A stretch of 63,282 bases of DNA, taken from positions 1 through 63,282 of the forward strand of contig SKHB01000055.1 of the NCBI GenBank assembly GCA_007117135.1, given 5' to 3'. The notes under the pieces are model-generated. The model was not told the DNA's origin. It did not search any database and saw nothing but the letters and a program-made list of their open reading frames with translations. The translations under genes and the position numbers were made by a program. The stretch is from Microbacteriaceae bacterium. Its GTDB lineage: Bacteria; Actinomycetota; Actinomycetes; Actinomycetales; Microbacteriaceae. Of the stretch, positions 49,463 through 59,084 are shown in pieces; the first letter of the stretch is position 1; every line of letters starts with the position of its first letter.

Positions 49463-49484
49463 CCGGCCACCCGCCGGCGGCCGG
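49463..49484 (+). terminator. GC-rich hairpin after the DUF349 gene
   Basis: CCGGCC (49463-49468) pairs with GGCCGG (49479-49484) around a 10-nt GC-rich loop, 25 bp after the DUF349 stop. Only TT follows, so if it terminates it is an intrinsic terminator without a U-tract. Confidence 0.35.
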
Positions 49485-49491
49485 TTCAGGT

Positions 49492-49497
49492 CATAAT
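49492..49497 (+). promoter_or_regulatory. Candidate -10 box giving a leaderless mRNA
   Basis: CATAAT differs from TATAAT at one base and ends 6 bp before the ATG at 49504. No Shine-Dalgarno-like sequence precedes that ATG. This spacing puts the expected transcription start at or next to the A of ATG, as in leaderless actinobacterial transcripts. No clear -35 box is visible. Confidence 0.4.
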
Positions 49498-49503
49498 CCG
49501 GCG

Positions 49504-49998
49504 ATGACCACAGACTATTCTGACCTCACGGCTCGTGTTCTCGACGGCGAAGCGCTTCGCATCGGTGAGTTGTTTTGGCCGCGCCCCGAACCGCCACTCA
49601 TCATGGAACGGGCAAAACTGGTCCGCGCGGCGATACCGTCGGGGACGATCGCCGCGGGGGTCAGCGCCGGGTGGGTGTGGACGGGGATGGGGATCCCCAC
49701 TCCCCTGTCCCTGATTGCTTCAGCGTCTCCTGCCCCGTCACCACTTCTCCGACACGAATGGAGAATTCGGGGTCGTCAGCTTCAGCCCTCGCACATCACC
49801 GTGCTTGGGCCCCTGACCCTCCTGACACGTCATGCCACTATTGACGAGTTGTGGCAGTGTGAGGCGTCCGATGAGGTGGCTGCCGCGCAACTTTTTTGGT
49901 TGAAGGCTGCACCGCCTGCAGGCGCAGAGGGGAAAGCTAAACGTCGGATGCAATTGGTGCTCTACTGGCGCGCTTCCTACCCGTGGGCGACCCGGTAG
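49504..49998 (+). CDS. Hypothetical protein, convergent with rel
   Basis: This 164-residue protein is mostly polar with no signal peptide or membrane helix; the segment IPSGTIAAGVSAGWVWTGMG is the most ordered-looking part. It weakly resembles proteins labelled AbiEi-family antitoxin in actinobacteria, but I see no partner nucleotidyltransferase (AbiEii), so I do not call it an antitoxin. Its last 22 bp overlap the 3' end of rel on the opposite strand. It probably starts as a leaderless message. Coding status is supported by its length in a dense region and by a start placed just after a -10-like box. Confidence 0.65.
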   Translation: MTTDYSDLTARVLDGEALRIGELFWPRPEPPLIMERAKLVRAAIPSGTIAAGVSAGWVWTGMGIPTPLSLIASASPAPSPLLRHEWRIRGRQLQPSHITVLGPLTLLTRHATIDELWQCEASDEVAAAQLFWLKAAPPAGAEGKAKRRMQLVLYWRASYPWATR

Positions 49999-52268
49999 AC
50001 GTCGTAAACAGCGTCAATTCGCCTCACAGAGCTCAATACCCGCTCCAGGTGGGTGACGTCTCCCATTTCGAAAATGAATCGGCTTATCGCCAACCTGTCG
50101 TCTGACGTGTGAACGGTGGCGGAAAGAATGTTGACATGGTGTTCAGACAACACCCGTGTCACATCAGACAGCAGGCCGGGACGGTCGAGCGCTTCGATTT
50201 GAATGTGAACGAGGAAAACAGCACCTTTTGTCCCCGCCCACTCCACCTCAATCATGCGCTCAGGGTTTTCCAACAGTGATTGAATGTTGGTGCATGTCGC
50301 CTGGTGAACACTGACACCCGTTCCGCGGGTCACAAAACCGAGAATGTCATCACCGGGAACAGGTGTGCAGCATCGTGCCAGCTTGACCAAGATGTCTGGC
50401 GCCCCGCGAACCAATACTCCCGATTCGCTACTTTTTGGCATCGAGCGAATCCCGCGCAGCGGTATTTGCTCATCGCCGAGAGATTCTTGGTCGTCAGCGA
50501 TGGTGGCGAGAAGCTTTTCAATCACCGACTGGGTGGAGATGTGTCCCTCACCGACAGCTTGGTAGATGGCTTCGACATTGTCGAGGTGAAGCTGGGTCAA
50601 CACTTGGGCTAAAGAATCTTGTGTGAGCAGGCGTTTGATGGGCAGGTTCTGTTTCCGCATTGCCCGACCAATGGAATCCTTTCCTTGCTCAATGGCCTCA
50701 TCGCGCCGTTCTTTGGTGAACCATTGGCGAATTTTTGATTTTGCACGGTGGCTGGTGACAAAGGCCAACCAGTCTTTACTCGGTCCCGCGTCGGGGTTCT
50801 TTGACGTGAACACTTCGACTGAGTCACCACTTGACAGTGGGGTATCAAGCGGCACAAGTCGGCCGTTGACTCGTGCACCCATTGCCCGGTGTCCGACTTC
50901 GGTGTGAACCGCATACGCAAAGTCAACTGGTGTGGCGCCGGAGGGCAACCCCACAACTTTGCCTTTCGGGGTAAAAACGTAGACCTCTTTCGCACCGATT
51001 TCGTACCGGAGAGTGTCGAGAAACTCTTCAGGGTCGGGGGTTTCTTCTTGCCAGTCGGACAGGTGCGCCAACCAGGCCATTTCGGTCTGCTGGGTGGAGG
51101 GTCCCGCGACCTGGTCGGGGTGGCGCTTTTGCTCTTTGACTTTGTCTTTGGTGCCCCACTGCTGGTTCTCCTTATATTTCCAGTGAGCTGCAACACCAAA
51201 CTCTGCACGGTGGTGCATATCGTGGGTGCGGATTTGAATTTCCACCGGGCGGCCCTGGGGGCCGTATACGGTGGTGTGAAGCGACTGGTACAGGTTGAAC
51301 TTGGGTGTTGCGATGTAGTCCTTGAACCTGCCGGGCATCGGATTCCAGCGGGCGTGGACGGCGCCAAGCGCCGCATAACAGTCCCGGATGCTTCCCACCA
51401 GAATTCGGATTCCGGTGAGGTCGTGGATGTCAGAAAAGTCGCGACCTCGAACGATCATTTTCTGATAAATCGAGTAATACTGTTTGGGCCGCCCTCCCAC
51501 GTCAGCTTTGGTCTTTGCCTGGCGCAAATCTGATCGCACGGTGTCCAATACACCGTCGACGAAAGCTTCCCGCTCGGGCGACCGGTCGCGGACCAGAGAC
51601 TCAATTTCGACATACAACTTGGGGTGCAAAACGGCGAAAGCCAAATCTTCGAGTTCCGCTTTAATGGTTTGAATTCCAAGCCGGTGGGCCAGCGGTGTGT
51701 AAATGTCGAGGGTTTCCTGGGCTTTACGTTTTGCGGAGTCTGGTTCAACAAAACCCCATGTGCGGGCGTTGTGAAGACGATCGGCTAGCTTGACCACCAA
51801 GACACGAATGTCTTTGGACATGGCGACGATCATCTTTCGAACAGTTTCGGCCTGAGCACTGTCGCCATATTTGAGCCGGTCAAGCTTCGTCACACCGTCA
51901 ACCAACATGGCGATTTCGTCACCGAACTCGGCGCGAAGGGTGTCCAAGGAATACCCCGTGTCTTCGACCGTGTCATGCAGGAGTGCGGCGGCGACGGTTT
52001 TCGGACCCAACCCCAAGTCGGCCAGTATTTGGGCGACGGCAACCGGATGGGTGATGTACGGCTCGCCACTTTTACGCAACTGACCTTCGTGGGCATCCCG
52101 GGCAATACGGAAACTGCGTTCGATGACGCCCAGGTCTGCTCGGGGGTGATTACGCTTCACCGTTCGCATCACATCACCCAAACCACCGGTATCTTCGGCG
52201 CGGTGAAAAAGCCTGGGGAGGAGGCTGCGCAAGCTGGTGGAGGCAGCCGTCGTCATGTCACTAGCCAC
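49977..52268 (-). CDS. rel: Bifunctional (p)ppGpp synthetase/hydrolase (Rel)
   Basis: This 763-residue RSH protein makes and degrades the stringent-response alarmone. The hydrolase HD domain carries His74, His98-Asp99 and Glu102-Asp103 (LLHDTVEDTG). The synthetase region includes GRPKQYYSIYQKM and RDFSDIHDLTGIRI (about 260-290). The TGS domain (about 415-475, VYVFTPKGKVVGLPSGATPVDFAYAVHT), a helical/zinc-finger region and a C-terminal ACT domain (about 690-760) follow. Both catalytic halves look intact. The start is a GTG at 52268 with GGAGG 8 bp upstream. It lies 56 bp after secF. Confidence 0.97.
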   Translation of the reverse strand: MASDMTTAASTSLRSLLPRLFHRAEDTGGLGDVMRTVKRNHPRADLGVIERSFRIARDAHEGQLRKSGEPYITHPVAVAQILADLGLGPKTVAAALLHDTVEDTGYSLDTLRAEFGDEIAMLVDGVTKLDRLKYGDSAQAETVRKMIVAMSKDIRVLVVKLADRLHNARTWGFVEPDSAKRKAQETLDIYTPLAHRLGIQTIKAELEDLAFAVLHPKLYVEIESLVRDRSPEREAFVDGVLDTVRSDLRQAKTKADVGGRPKQYYSIYQKMIVRGRDFSDIHDLTGIRILVGSIRDCYAALGAVHARWNPMPGRFKDYIATPKFNLYQSLHTTVYGPQGRPVEIQIRTHDMHHRAEFGVAAHWKYKENQQWGTKDKVKEQKRHPDQVAGPSTQQTEMAWLAHLSDWQEETPDPEEFLDTLRYEIGAKEVYVFTPKGKVVGLPSGATPVDFAYAVHTEVGHRAMGARVNGRLVPLDTPLSSGDSVEVFTSKNPDAGPSKDWLAFVTSHRAKSKIRQWFTKERRDEAIEQGKDSIGRAMRKQNLPIKRLLTQDSLAQVLTQLHLDNVEAIYQAVGEGHISTQSVIEKLLATIADDQESLGDEQIPLRGIRSMPKSSESGVLVRGAPDILVKLARCCTPVPGDDILGFVTRGTGVSVHQATCTNIQSLLENPERMIEVEWAGTKGAVFLVHIQIEALDRPGLLSDVTRVLSEHHVNILSATVHTSDDRLAISRFIFEMGDVTHLERVLSSVRRIDAVYDVYRVAHG

Positions 52269-52324
52269 TCACACCACCTCCGGTTACCAGTGTAAGTCGG
52301 ATTGGCTCGGGAACTGCTCTCAGG

Positions 52325-53326
52325 CTAGCGAACCGCCCCAGATCCTTGCTTTTGGGGCCGTTTGCGTTGAATACCCAGTTTCTGTGATTCGGGTTCGTTG
52401 TCGCGCAGGTGAACATACATCGGACCGGCAAGAAACACCGACGAATAGGTTCCCACTAACACGCCGATAAACAGCGCCAGGGCAATATCGCGAAGGGTTC
52501 CCGCACCCAGCAGGAATGATCCGATAAACAAAATGGCGCCCACCGGCAATACCGCCACCACCGACGTGTTGATGGATCGGACAAGTGTTTGATTTATCGC
52601 GAGGTTGGCGAGTTCGGCGAACGTTTTGGTAGAGCTCTCCCCCACCTCGGACGTATTCTCACGTACTTTGTCAAACACCACCACGGTGTCATAGAGGGAA
52701 TACCCCAACACGGTGAGGAACCCGATGACGGCGGCCGGGGTGATCTCGAACCCGAGCACCCCGTATACGCCGGCCGTAATAATGACGTCGTGCACGAGCG
52801 CCGTCATCGCGGCCACGGACATCTTCCAGGTCCGAAAATACAGCGCCATCACGATAAACACGAGGATGAGGAACACCACCAGGCCGCGAAGGGCCTGATT
52901 TGTCACATCCTGGCCCCACGTAGCGCCAATAAATGAGGCGGTGACCTGCGACACTGGCACGTCGTAGGCTCCGGCGAGTGTTTCACGAAGGTCGAGGGTT
53001 TCCTCTTGGGTCAGTTGTTCGGTTTGAATGCGGACACTGTCACCACCGACAATGCTTGCTCTCGGGTTTGACCCGACACCGACAAACGTGTTGACGGCGT
53101 CGACACCGATCTGTTCTTCCAGGACGGCCGGTTGGCTGACACGGAATTCGGAGCCCCCCCGGAACTCGATACCGAAAACTAAACCACCCCGAGCAATGGT
53201 GGTGACCACCATGAAAATGACCAGCGCAATACCGATTGTGTACCAGACCATGCGTTTACCGACGAAGTTGAACGACTTCTCGCCGGTGTACAAGCCATTT
53301 CCTAGGCGGACCAGTCTGGTGGACAT
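52325..53326 (-). CDS. secF: Protein translocase subunit SecF
   Basis: This 333-residue RND-like membrane protein pairs with SecD to use the proton gradient to pull exported proteins through SecYEG. It has six transmembrane helices: the first at about 25-48, the others between about 150 and 305. The family motifs FGIEFRGGSEF, the periplasmic first loop and DTVVVFDKVRENT are present. Its start overlaps the secD stop by one base (TAATG). Confidence 0.97.
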   Translation of the reverse strand: MSTRLVRLGNGLYTGEKSFNFVGKRMVWYTIGIALVIFMVVTTIARGGLVFGIEFRGGSEFRVSQPAVLEEQIGVDAVNTFVGVGSNPRASIVGGDSVRIQTEQLTQEETLDLRETLAGAYDVPVSQVTASFIGATWGQDVTNQALRGLVVFLILVFIVMALYFRTWKMSVAAMTALVHDVIITAGVYGVLGFEITPAAVIGFLTVLGYSLYDTVVVFDKVRENTSEVGESSTKTFAELANLAINQTLVRSINTSVVAVLPVGAILFIGSFLLGAGTLRDIALALFIGVLVGTYSSVFLAGPMYVHLRDNEPESQKLGIQRKRPQKQGSGAVR

Positions 53327-55020
53327 TACTTCTCACCCTTCTTTCCGCCAGCTATAGCGCCATCAAGTTCGGCAGCTTTCCGCTCGGCAATCGTCTGACG
53401 CTTCAAAGCCTCACGGCTACTTCTGGCCACCGCGACCTTGTCCTGGTCAACCGGGGCTCGGAACTTGGCTCGCCCACGATAGACCGCTCCCAGAGCGTTC
53501 GGGTCGAGACCTGACAGCGGGTGACCGCTGGAGAAGAACCTGGTGCGGGCTAAGAGTTTCACCACGGGCGCGGTAAACAAGGTCACAATAATCAGGTCGA
53601 CAACAGTGGTGAGACCAAACGTAAACGCAAAGCCTCGAACGTTGCCCACAGCGAGGGCATACAACACAACTGCTGCGAGCAGTCCGACCGTGTCGGAGGC
53701 GAGGATGGTTCTAAATGCTCTCCTCCACGCCGCTTGAACAGCAGACTCGAGTGTTTTTCCGTCTCGCAGTTCGTCACGTATTCGCTCAAAGAAGACAATA
53801 AACGAGTCGGCAGTAATACCGATTGCCACCACCAGGCCGGTGACACCGGCCAGAGACAGACGATAACCCTGCGAATTAGACAGGAAGGTGATCAGGAAAT
53901 AGCTGAGCGTGAACGCCACGACCAGCGATGTCACGGTCACCAGACCAAGCAAGCGGTATTGGAACAGCGAGTAGAGAATCACCAACAGCAGACCAATACC
54001 GCCGGCAATCAGACCACTTTGGAGTTGGCTGACGCCGAGGGTGGCGGTGATGGTTTCGGATGATTGAACCTGAAAGCCAATGGGAAGGGCGCCGAACTTC
54101 AACTGGTCGGCCAGGATGCCCGCCGATTCTTGAGTGAAGTTTCCACTAATTTGTGGGCGGCCATCGGTGATGGCGGCCAGGGTTCTGGGGGCTGAAATGA
54201 CCTGTCCGTCTAAGACGATGGCGAACTGGTTTCTCACCCCCTCCAGGGTGATCAGACGCTCGGTCACACTGCGGAATGCGTCCGTCCCGGGGCCATCAAA
54301 CTCGAGGAAAACCCCCCACTCGTTGGTGGACACACCTTGGGGGCCGGGGACAAGCCCGGAGGTCGCGTCGGTGATCGACTCACCACCGACTTCGACGGGA
54401 CCGAGGATATATTTCGCGAAACCGTCGGTGCTGCACGCCACCAGCGGTTTGGTGGGGTCTGCAATGTTGGCGCCGTCCAGGTCAAGAATGAAACAGTTCT
54501 TCGCCTGAAATTCAGCGTCCAGCTCGGGAGTGATCCACGCCAAATCACTGGGGTTGACCGGTTCAACAAAGTTGGTGTCATCGAATTCGACAATGGGAGG
54601 GGCGCCGATGCCATCTTCTGGGGTGGCAGGCCCGGAGATCAGAACAGGCCGGAACTCCAGCTTCGCTGACGACTGGATACGCTCCAGTGTGGCTCGGTCA
54701 GGCTCTCCAGGAATTCCCACCACAATGTTGGTTCCCCCCTGCGTGGAGACCTGTGCTTCTGCGACACCGCTCGCATCAACACGCTGACGAATGATGGCGA
54801 CCGCCTGATCCAACTGCTCATCGGTGACGGTCTGCCCTTCAGCCAGTTGGGCTTCGAGAATGATCTGTGTTCCCCCCTGCAGGTCGAGGGCAAGTTTGGG
54901 GACCCACTGACCTTCATCTTGGAAAACAGCGGACGCTGTTCCGCCGACAACAAGGGCAAAGAGGACACCCAGCCAGAGCAGCGCGCGTGCCGACTGGCGG
55001 CGGACAGTGTTCTTCGCCAC
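53326..55020 (-). CDS. secD: Protein translocase subunit SecD
   Basis: This 564-residue protein has one N-terminal helix (about 13-32), a large extracytoplasmic domain (about 35-325) beginning LDLQGGTQI, and five further helices. The membrane core has the RND motifs GVTGLVVAIGITADSFIVFFERIRDELRDGK. The C-terminal 60 residues are cytoplasmic and basic. GTG start. Confidence 0.97.
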   Translation of the reverse strand: MAKNTVRRQSARALLWLGVLFALVVGGTASAVFQDEGQWVPKLALDLQGGTQIILEAQLAEGQTVTDEQLDQAVAIIRQRVDASGVAEAQVSTQGGTNIVVGIPGEPDRATLERIQSSAKLEFRPVLISGPATPEDGIGAPPIVEFDDTNFVEPVNPSDLAWITPELDAEFQAKNCFILDLDGANIADPTKPLVACSTDGFAKYILGPVEVGGESITDATSGLVPGPQGVSTNEWGVFLEFDGPGTDAFRSVTERLITLEGVRNQFAIVLDGQVISAPRTLAAITDGRPQISGNFTQESAGILADQLKFGALPIGFQVQSSETITATLGVSQLQSGLIAGGIGLLLVILYSLFQYRLLGLVTVTSLVVAFTLSYFLITFLSNSQGYRLSLAGVTGLVVAIGITADSFIVFFERIRDELRDGKTLESAVQAAWRRAFRTILASDTVGLLAAVVLYALAVGNVRGFAFTFGLTTVVDLIIVTLFTAPVVKLLARTRFFSSGHPLSGLDPNALGAVYRGRAKFRAPVDQDKVAVARSSREALKRQTIAERKAAELDGAIAGGKKGEK

Positions 55021-55056
55021 GAGAACCCTTCAGGTTAGGCCGGATTTTTTCCGGTG

Positions 55057-55383
55057 TTAGGAGTCTTTGTTGTCTGTGGTGGACGATTCGGAGTCATCAG
55101 CTGATTCGTCAACTTCTGGCTGCGGTTCGTCTTCGACCACTTTGGTGAGAGTTTGGCGGTGGACACGCAACAGCGTTCCGGAACCTGCGTCGATGACTGC
55201 CACATTGGTGTCATCGTCGATCGAGACAACGTTGGCAAATAAGCCGAAAGAGGTCATCACTTCAGCACCGGGCTGCAGTTTCTCTTGCAGCTCCATTTGC
55301 GTTTGGCGCTGCTTTCTGGAGTTTCTCACCATGAACATGACAAGGAGCGCTAACGCGCCAATCATTATTACTTCAAGACCCAC
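55057..55383 (-). CDS. yajC: Preprotein translocase accessory subunit YajC
   Basis: This 108-residue protein has one N-terminal membrane helix (about 3-19), the conserved basic stretch RNSRKQRQTQ, and the domain GAEVMTSFGLFANVVSIDDD. The C-terminal 30 residues are acidic. It is found beside SecDF and holds that complex to the translocon. The start is GTG; it lies 58 bp from ruvB and 36 bp from secD. Confidence 0.95.
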   Translation of the reverse strand: MGLEVIMIGALALLVMFMVRNSRKQRQTQMELQEKLQPGAEVMTSFGLFANVVSIDDDTNVAVIDAGSGTLLRVHRQTLTKVVEDEPQPEVDESADDSESSTTDNKDS

Positions 55384-55441
55384 GTTGCTCCAGCCTTCCG
55401 CATCGATTGTGGGTGGCGGAATAAGCCACTCACCCCGTCAA

Positions 55442-56452
55442 CTATAGGTCATCCAGGATGGGAGCTTCACGCCCAAGGTGTCGCCACGCCAAGCTTGTCG
55501 CCACCCGGCCCCGGGGTGTTCTGACAATGAAACCCTGCCTGACCAGGAACGGCTCCACAACAGCTTCAATGGTTTCGGCTTCTTCACCAACCGACACGGA
55601 CAGTGTTCCCAAGCCCACTGGGCCGCCACCGAACCGGGTGAGCAAAATGTCTAACACTTGTCGGTCGAGACGGTCGAGCCCCCACTCGTCAACGTCATAG
55701 AGGTCGAGGGCAGCTTTGGCATCATCAATGGGCGAGTTGCCGCCGTGAACTTTCTGGTAGTCGCGAACTCGCCGAAGCAAACGGTTCGCGATTCGTGGCG
55801 TCCCACGGGAGCGCTTAGCTATTTCTTCGAGTGCATCCGCGGTGAGGGTCACCCCTAATACTCCGGCAGAGCGTTTGACGACGTCGACCAGTTCGCCGGT
55901 GTCGTAATACTCAAGGTGGGCAGTAAACCCAAACCGGTCGCGCAAAGGGTTCGGCAAAAGTCCGCTCCTGGTTGTGGCGCCAACCAGCGTGAAGGGAGCC
56001 AACTCGAGAGGCAAGGTGGTCGCGCCTGGCCCTTTCCCCACCATGATGTCGATGCGGAAATCTTCCATCGCCAGGTAGAGCATTTCCTCGGCAGGTCTGG
56101 CCATCCGGTGAATTTCATCAATAAACAAGACTTCACCCGGGGTGAGGGAGGACAATACGGACGCCAAATCCCCTGCGTGCTGAATGGCTGGCCCGCTGGA
56201 CATTCGAAGGGGTTGCCGGGACTCTTCGGCAACAATCATGGCGAGTGTTGTTTTTCCCAAACCGGGGGGCCCGGACAGCAGAATATGGTCGGGCGTTCTG
56301 TTGTCGAGGGAGGCCGCGTCTAGGAGAAGCTTTAGCTGTCTTCTGACCTTGTGTTGGCCGATGAATTCGTCGAGTGTGGACGGGCGAAGGGCTGACTCGA
56401 ACTGGACTTCCTGGTCAGACAGGGCATCAGGGTTCACGGCCTCCCCGCTCAT
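55442..56452 (-). CDS. ruvB: Holliday junction branch-migration helicase RuvB
   Basis: This 336-residue AAA+ motor drives branch migration with RuvA. Walker [10 protein letters not shown] is at 61-69 and Walker B LFIDEIHR at 109-116. Sensor 1 is VGATTRSG, and the C-terminal winged-helix domain contains TPRGRVAT. Its start overlaps ruvA by 4 bp. Confidence 0.98.
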   Translation of the reverse strand: MSGEAVNPDALSDQEVQFESALRPSTLDEFIGQHKVRRQLKLLLDAASLDNRTPDHILLSGPPGLGKTTLAMIVAEESRQPLRMSSGPAIQHAGDLASVLSSLTPGEVLFIDEIHRMARPAEEMLYLAMEDFRIDIMVGKGPGATTLPLELAPFTLVGATTRSGLLPNPLRDRFGFTAHLEYYDTGELVDVVKRSAGVLGVTLTADALEEIAKRSRGTPRIANRLLRRVRDYQKVHGGNSPIDDAKAALDLYDVDEWGLDRLDRQVLDILLTRFGGGPVGLGTLSVSVGEEAETIEAVVEPFLVRQGFIVRTPRGRVATSLAWRHLGREAPILDDL

Positions 56453-57081
56453 CGGCTCTCCCCCGACACCGTTTTGGGCCCCAAGAGGGCCAAGGCGCGT
56501 CTGACCAGTTCCGTCACCGGTGGGGTCTCGCTCTCGACCGCTGACACCACGTCGTCTACTGCCTGCCCCGCCACTTTTTCACTCCAGCCCAATCCCATCA
56601 GTGCCTGGACAATATCGTGTCGAGCGCTGACGGTCAGGGAATTATCCCCAGGGGTCGGCGTGCTGGTGTCAGCGCTGGTCAAGTGAGCTATTTTTCCGCT
56701 GAGGCTCACAATGATGAGCTTCCCCGTTTTTGGGCCAATCCCACTGACTGCGGTAAACGCTTTGTCGTCTTCGCGGGTAATGGCGTGGGCAATGTCACCG
56801 GCGGTCATTTCACTCAACACACCCAGGGCTGATTTGGGGCCGACGCCATTCACGGATCGCAACAGGTCGAAAACTTGGCGGTCCTCGAGGGTGGCGAACC
56901 CGTAGAGGCTCATGTCGTCTTCACGAACAACCAGCGCAGTGTGGAGGAGGGTGTCTTCACCGACGCGAAGTTGGCGAAGCGTCCGCCCCGGCACAAGCGC
57001 GAAGAGGCCGACTCCTCCCACATCAACGACAACGCCGCCGGCAGTGTGAGCGGTGACGGTTCCTCGGAGAGTGGCGATCAC
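56449..57081 (-). CDS. ruvA: Holliday junction binding protein RuvA
   Basis: This 210-residue protein has an N-terminal OB domain (1-64), a helix-hairpin-helix domain ([14 protein letters not shown], then [14 protein letters not shown]) and a C-terminal RuvB-contact domain (about 155-205). GTG start; overlaps ruvC by 4 bp. Confidence 0.97.
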   Translation of the reverse strand: MIATLRGTVTAHTAGGVVVDVGGVGLFALVPGRTLRQLRVGEDTLLHTALVVREDDMSLYGFATLEDRQVFDLLRSVNGVGPKSALGVLSEMTAGDIAHAITREDDKAFTAVSGIGPKTGKLIIVSLSGKIAHLTSADTSTPTPGDNSLTVSARHDIVQALMGLGWSEKVAGQAVDDVVSAVESETPPVTELVRRALALLGPKTVSGESR

Positions 57082-57647
57082 TGTTTCAGCTTAGGTTGCT
57101 TGGCCTTCTTCTCAGCTTCTCGCCACGCACGTTGTGCGGGAGTTTCTGTCGTCGCCTTCCCTGTGGACGACTGCCCCCCGCCTCGCCACGCTTCCGTAAT
57201 TGCCAGGGCAAGCGCGTCAGCGGCGTCCGCGGGGGTGGGCGCTTCGGGGAGTTTCAGAATCCTCGTCACCATGTGTGTCACTTGCGCTTTGTCTGCTTGC
57301 CCGTATCCGGTCACGGCCGCTTTGATTTCACTGGGTGTCCGTGTGGCAACCGGGAGGCCGCGACCGCCTGCCAGAGCAATGACGATGCCCGATACTTGCG
57401 CTGTTCCCATCACAGAGTGTTTATTGTGTTGGGCAAAGACTTGCTCCAGGGCAACAACGTCGGGCAAATATTCATCAAAGAGGGCGCCAAGACTTGTCTG
57501 CAACGCCACCAAGCGGTCGGTGATGTCATCGGTGGGAGGGGTGCGAAGCACCTCCACATGAACCAGTGACACCTGGTTGCCCCGCCCGGTGTCGATCACA
57601 CCGACACCTAGTCTGGTGAGGCCTGGATCAACGCCGAGGATACGCAT
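57078..57647 (-). CDS. ruvC: Crossover junction endonuclease RuvC
   Basis: This 189-residue resolvase cuts Holliday junctions. The four acidic catalytic residues appear as Asp7 (GVDPGL), Glu68 (ALEQVF), and Asp141 and Asp144 (DAADALALAI). A basic, Lys-rich tail of about 15 residues ends it. It follows yebC by 6 bp. Confidence 0.98.
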   Translation of the reverse strand: MRILGVDPGLTRLGVGVIDTGRGNQVSLVHVEVLRTPPTDDITDRLVALQTSLGALFDEYLPDVVALEQVFAQHNKHSVMGTAQVSGIVIALAGGRGLPVATRTPSEIKAAVTGYGQADKAQVTHMVTRILKLPEAPTPADAADALALAITEAWRGGGQSSTGKATTETPAQRAWREAEKKAKQPKLKQ

Positions 57648-57653
57648 GGGGTA

Positions 57654-58415
57654 CTAGTCGGCTTCGGCTAGAGCCGCTTCCACCTCAGGGGTCAGATCGA
57701 CGTTAGTGAACACGTTTTGAACATCATCACAGTCTTCCAACGCATCGACCAAGCGGAAAACTTTCTGCGCGGTGTCTACGTCTGGTTGGACCTGCACGGT
57801 GGCCACAAACTCTGCTTCAGCTTGGTCGTAATCGATACCAGCAGCTTGGACAGCTTTTCTCACCTCCACCAGATCGGACGGGTCCGTCACCACTTCAAAG
57901 CCCTCGCCCCGGTCGATGACCTCTTCAGCGCCGGCATCCAGCACCGCGAGCAGCACGTCGTCTTCGGTGAGGCTGTCGGTTTTGGTGATCGCAATGACGC
58001 CTTTGCGGGAAAAGTTGTAGGCAACGCTCCCTGGGTCGGCCATGGTGCCACCGTTGCGGCTCATAATGGTGCGCACCTCTGCGGCGGCCCTGTTGCGGTT
58101 ATCAGTTAAACATTCAATCAACAGGGCTACGCCCCCCGCCCCGTACCCCTCGTACATGATCGTTTGGTAGTCGATAGCTTCACCACTGAGCCCCGCGCCG
58201 CGTTTCACAGCGCGGTCAATATTGTCGTTCGGGACGGACGTCTTTTTAGCCTTTTGAATGGCGTCCGCGAGGGTGGGGTTTCCGGCAGGGTCTGCGCCGC
58301 CAATTTTGGCGGCCACTTCAATGTTTTTAATCAGCTTCGCGAAGCTTTTTGCTCGCTTCGCGTCGATGACAGCTTTTTTGTGTTTGGTTGTCGCCCACTT
58401 GGAATGACCGGACAT
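57654..58415 (-). CDS. yebC: YebC/PmpR family protein
   Basis: This 253-residue three-domain protein opens with the family hallmark [21 protein letters not shown]. Members act as transcription regulators or, as shown more recently for YebC2-type proteins, as ribosome-associated factors at proline-rich stretches; which applies here cannot be told from sequence. yebC-ruvC is a conserved pair. The upstream gap to pdxT is 42 bp. Confidence 0.96.
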   Translation of the reverse strand: MSGHSKWATTKHKKAVIDAKRAKSFAKLIKNIEVAAKIGGADPAGNPTLADAIQKAKKTSVPNDNIDRAVKRGAGLSGEAIDYQTIMYEGYGAGGVALLIECLTDNRNRAAAEVRTIMSRNGGTMADPGSVAYNFSRKGVIAITKTDSLTEDDVLLAVLDAGAEEVIDRGEGFEVVTDPSDLVEVRKAVQAAGIDYDQAEAEFVATVQVQPDVDTAQKVFRLVDALEDCDDVQNVFTNVDLTPEVEAALAEAD

Positions 58416-58457
58416 AAAACAACACTCACCTTACCTACTTGACGGACAGCTCCTAGT

Positions 58458-59084
58458 TTAGCTCTCGCAGTGGATGTCGGCCTGGAACTGTTCACGCGCG
58501 ACGATGTCCAGGAACCGCTCATGCAGGCGGGTGTCACCGGTTACTTCAGGGTGAAAAGCCAACGCCAGAATGTTTTCCCCCTCGCACGCGACAACCTCCC
58601 CGGTGGGCAGCGTGGCCAACACTCTCACACCAGCGCCGACGTGGGTGACAATCGGTGCGCGAATAAACGACACATCGACCGGGCCGCCGTCGATGTCGTC
58701 AACGTTGAGGGCGACGTCAAAAGACTCTTTTTGCGAACCAAAAGCGTTGCGCTTCACTGTCACGTCTAACCCCCCCAGGGTTTGCTGCCCGCTGATGGCA
58801 TCGTCGAGTCGGTCCGCGAGCATGATCATCCCCGCACAGGTACCCAACACCGGCATTCCCTGGGCAATGAGGTCACGCAGGGGGGCATATAGGCCAAAGA
58901 TGCGTGTCAGTTTGTCCATGACGGTCGACTCCCCGCCGGGGATGACCAGCCCGGCAATGCCGGTCACATCTTTGCACTGCCTGATCTCAACAACCGGTGC
59001 GCCAAGGCTTTCTAGCATGCGGCGGTGTTCCGCCACATCGCCTTGCAAGGCGAGTACCCCGATGGGTGCCTGACTACCACCCAC
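58458..59084 (-). CDS. pdxT: Pyridoxal 5'-phosphate synthase glutaminase subunit
   Basis: This 208-residue glutamine amidotransferase supplies ammonia to PdxS for PLP synthesis. The triad is Cys83 (GTCAGMI), His178 and Glu180 (FHPEVTGD); GGEST at 50-54 is the oxyanion-strand motif. The start is a GTG at 59084 that overlaps the pdxS stop by 11 bp; the longer open frame upstream is inside pdxS and not plausible. Confidence 0.95.
   Translation of the reverse strand: MGGSQAPIGVLALQGDVAEHRRMLESLGAPVVEIRQCKDVTGIAGLVIPGGESTVMDKLTRIFGLYAPLRDLIAQGMPVLGTCAGMIMLADRLDDAISGQQTLGGLDVTVKRNAFGSQKESFDVALNVDDIDGGPVDVSFIRAPIVTHVGAGVRVLATLPTGEVVACEGENILALAFHPEVTGDTRLHERFLDIVAREQFQADIHCES

Noticed and set aside
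49504-49998. AbiEi-type antitoxin
   Set aside because: Only a weak resemblance in one segment and no AbiEii nucleotidyltransferase next to it; the neighbours are a DUF349 gene and rel.
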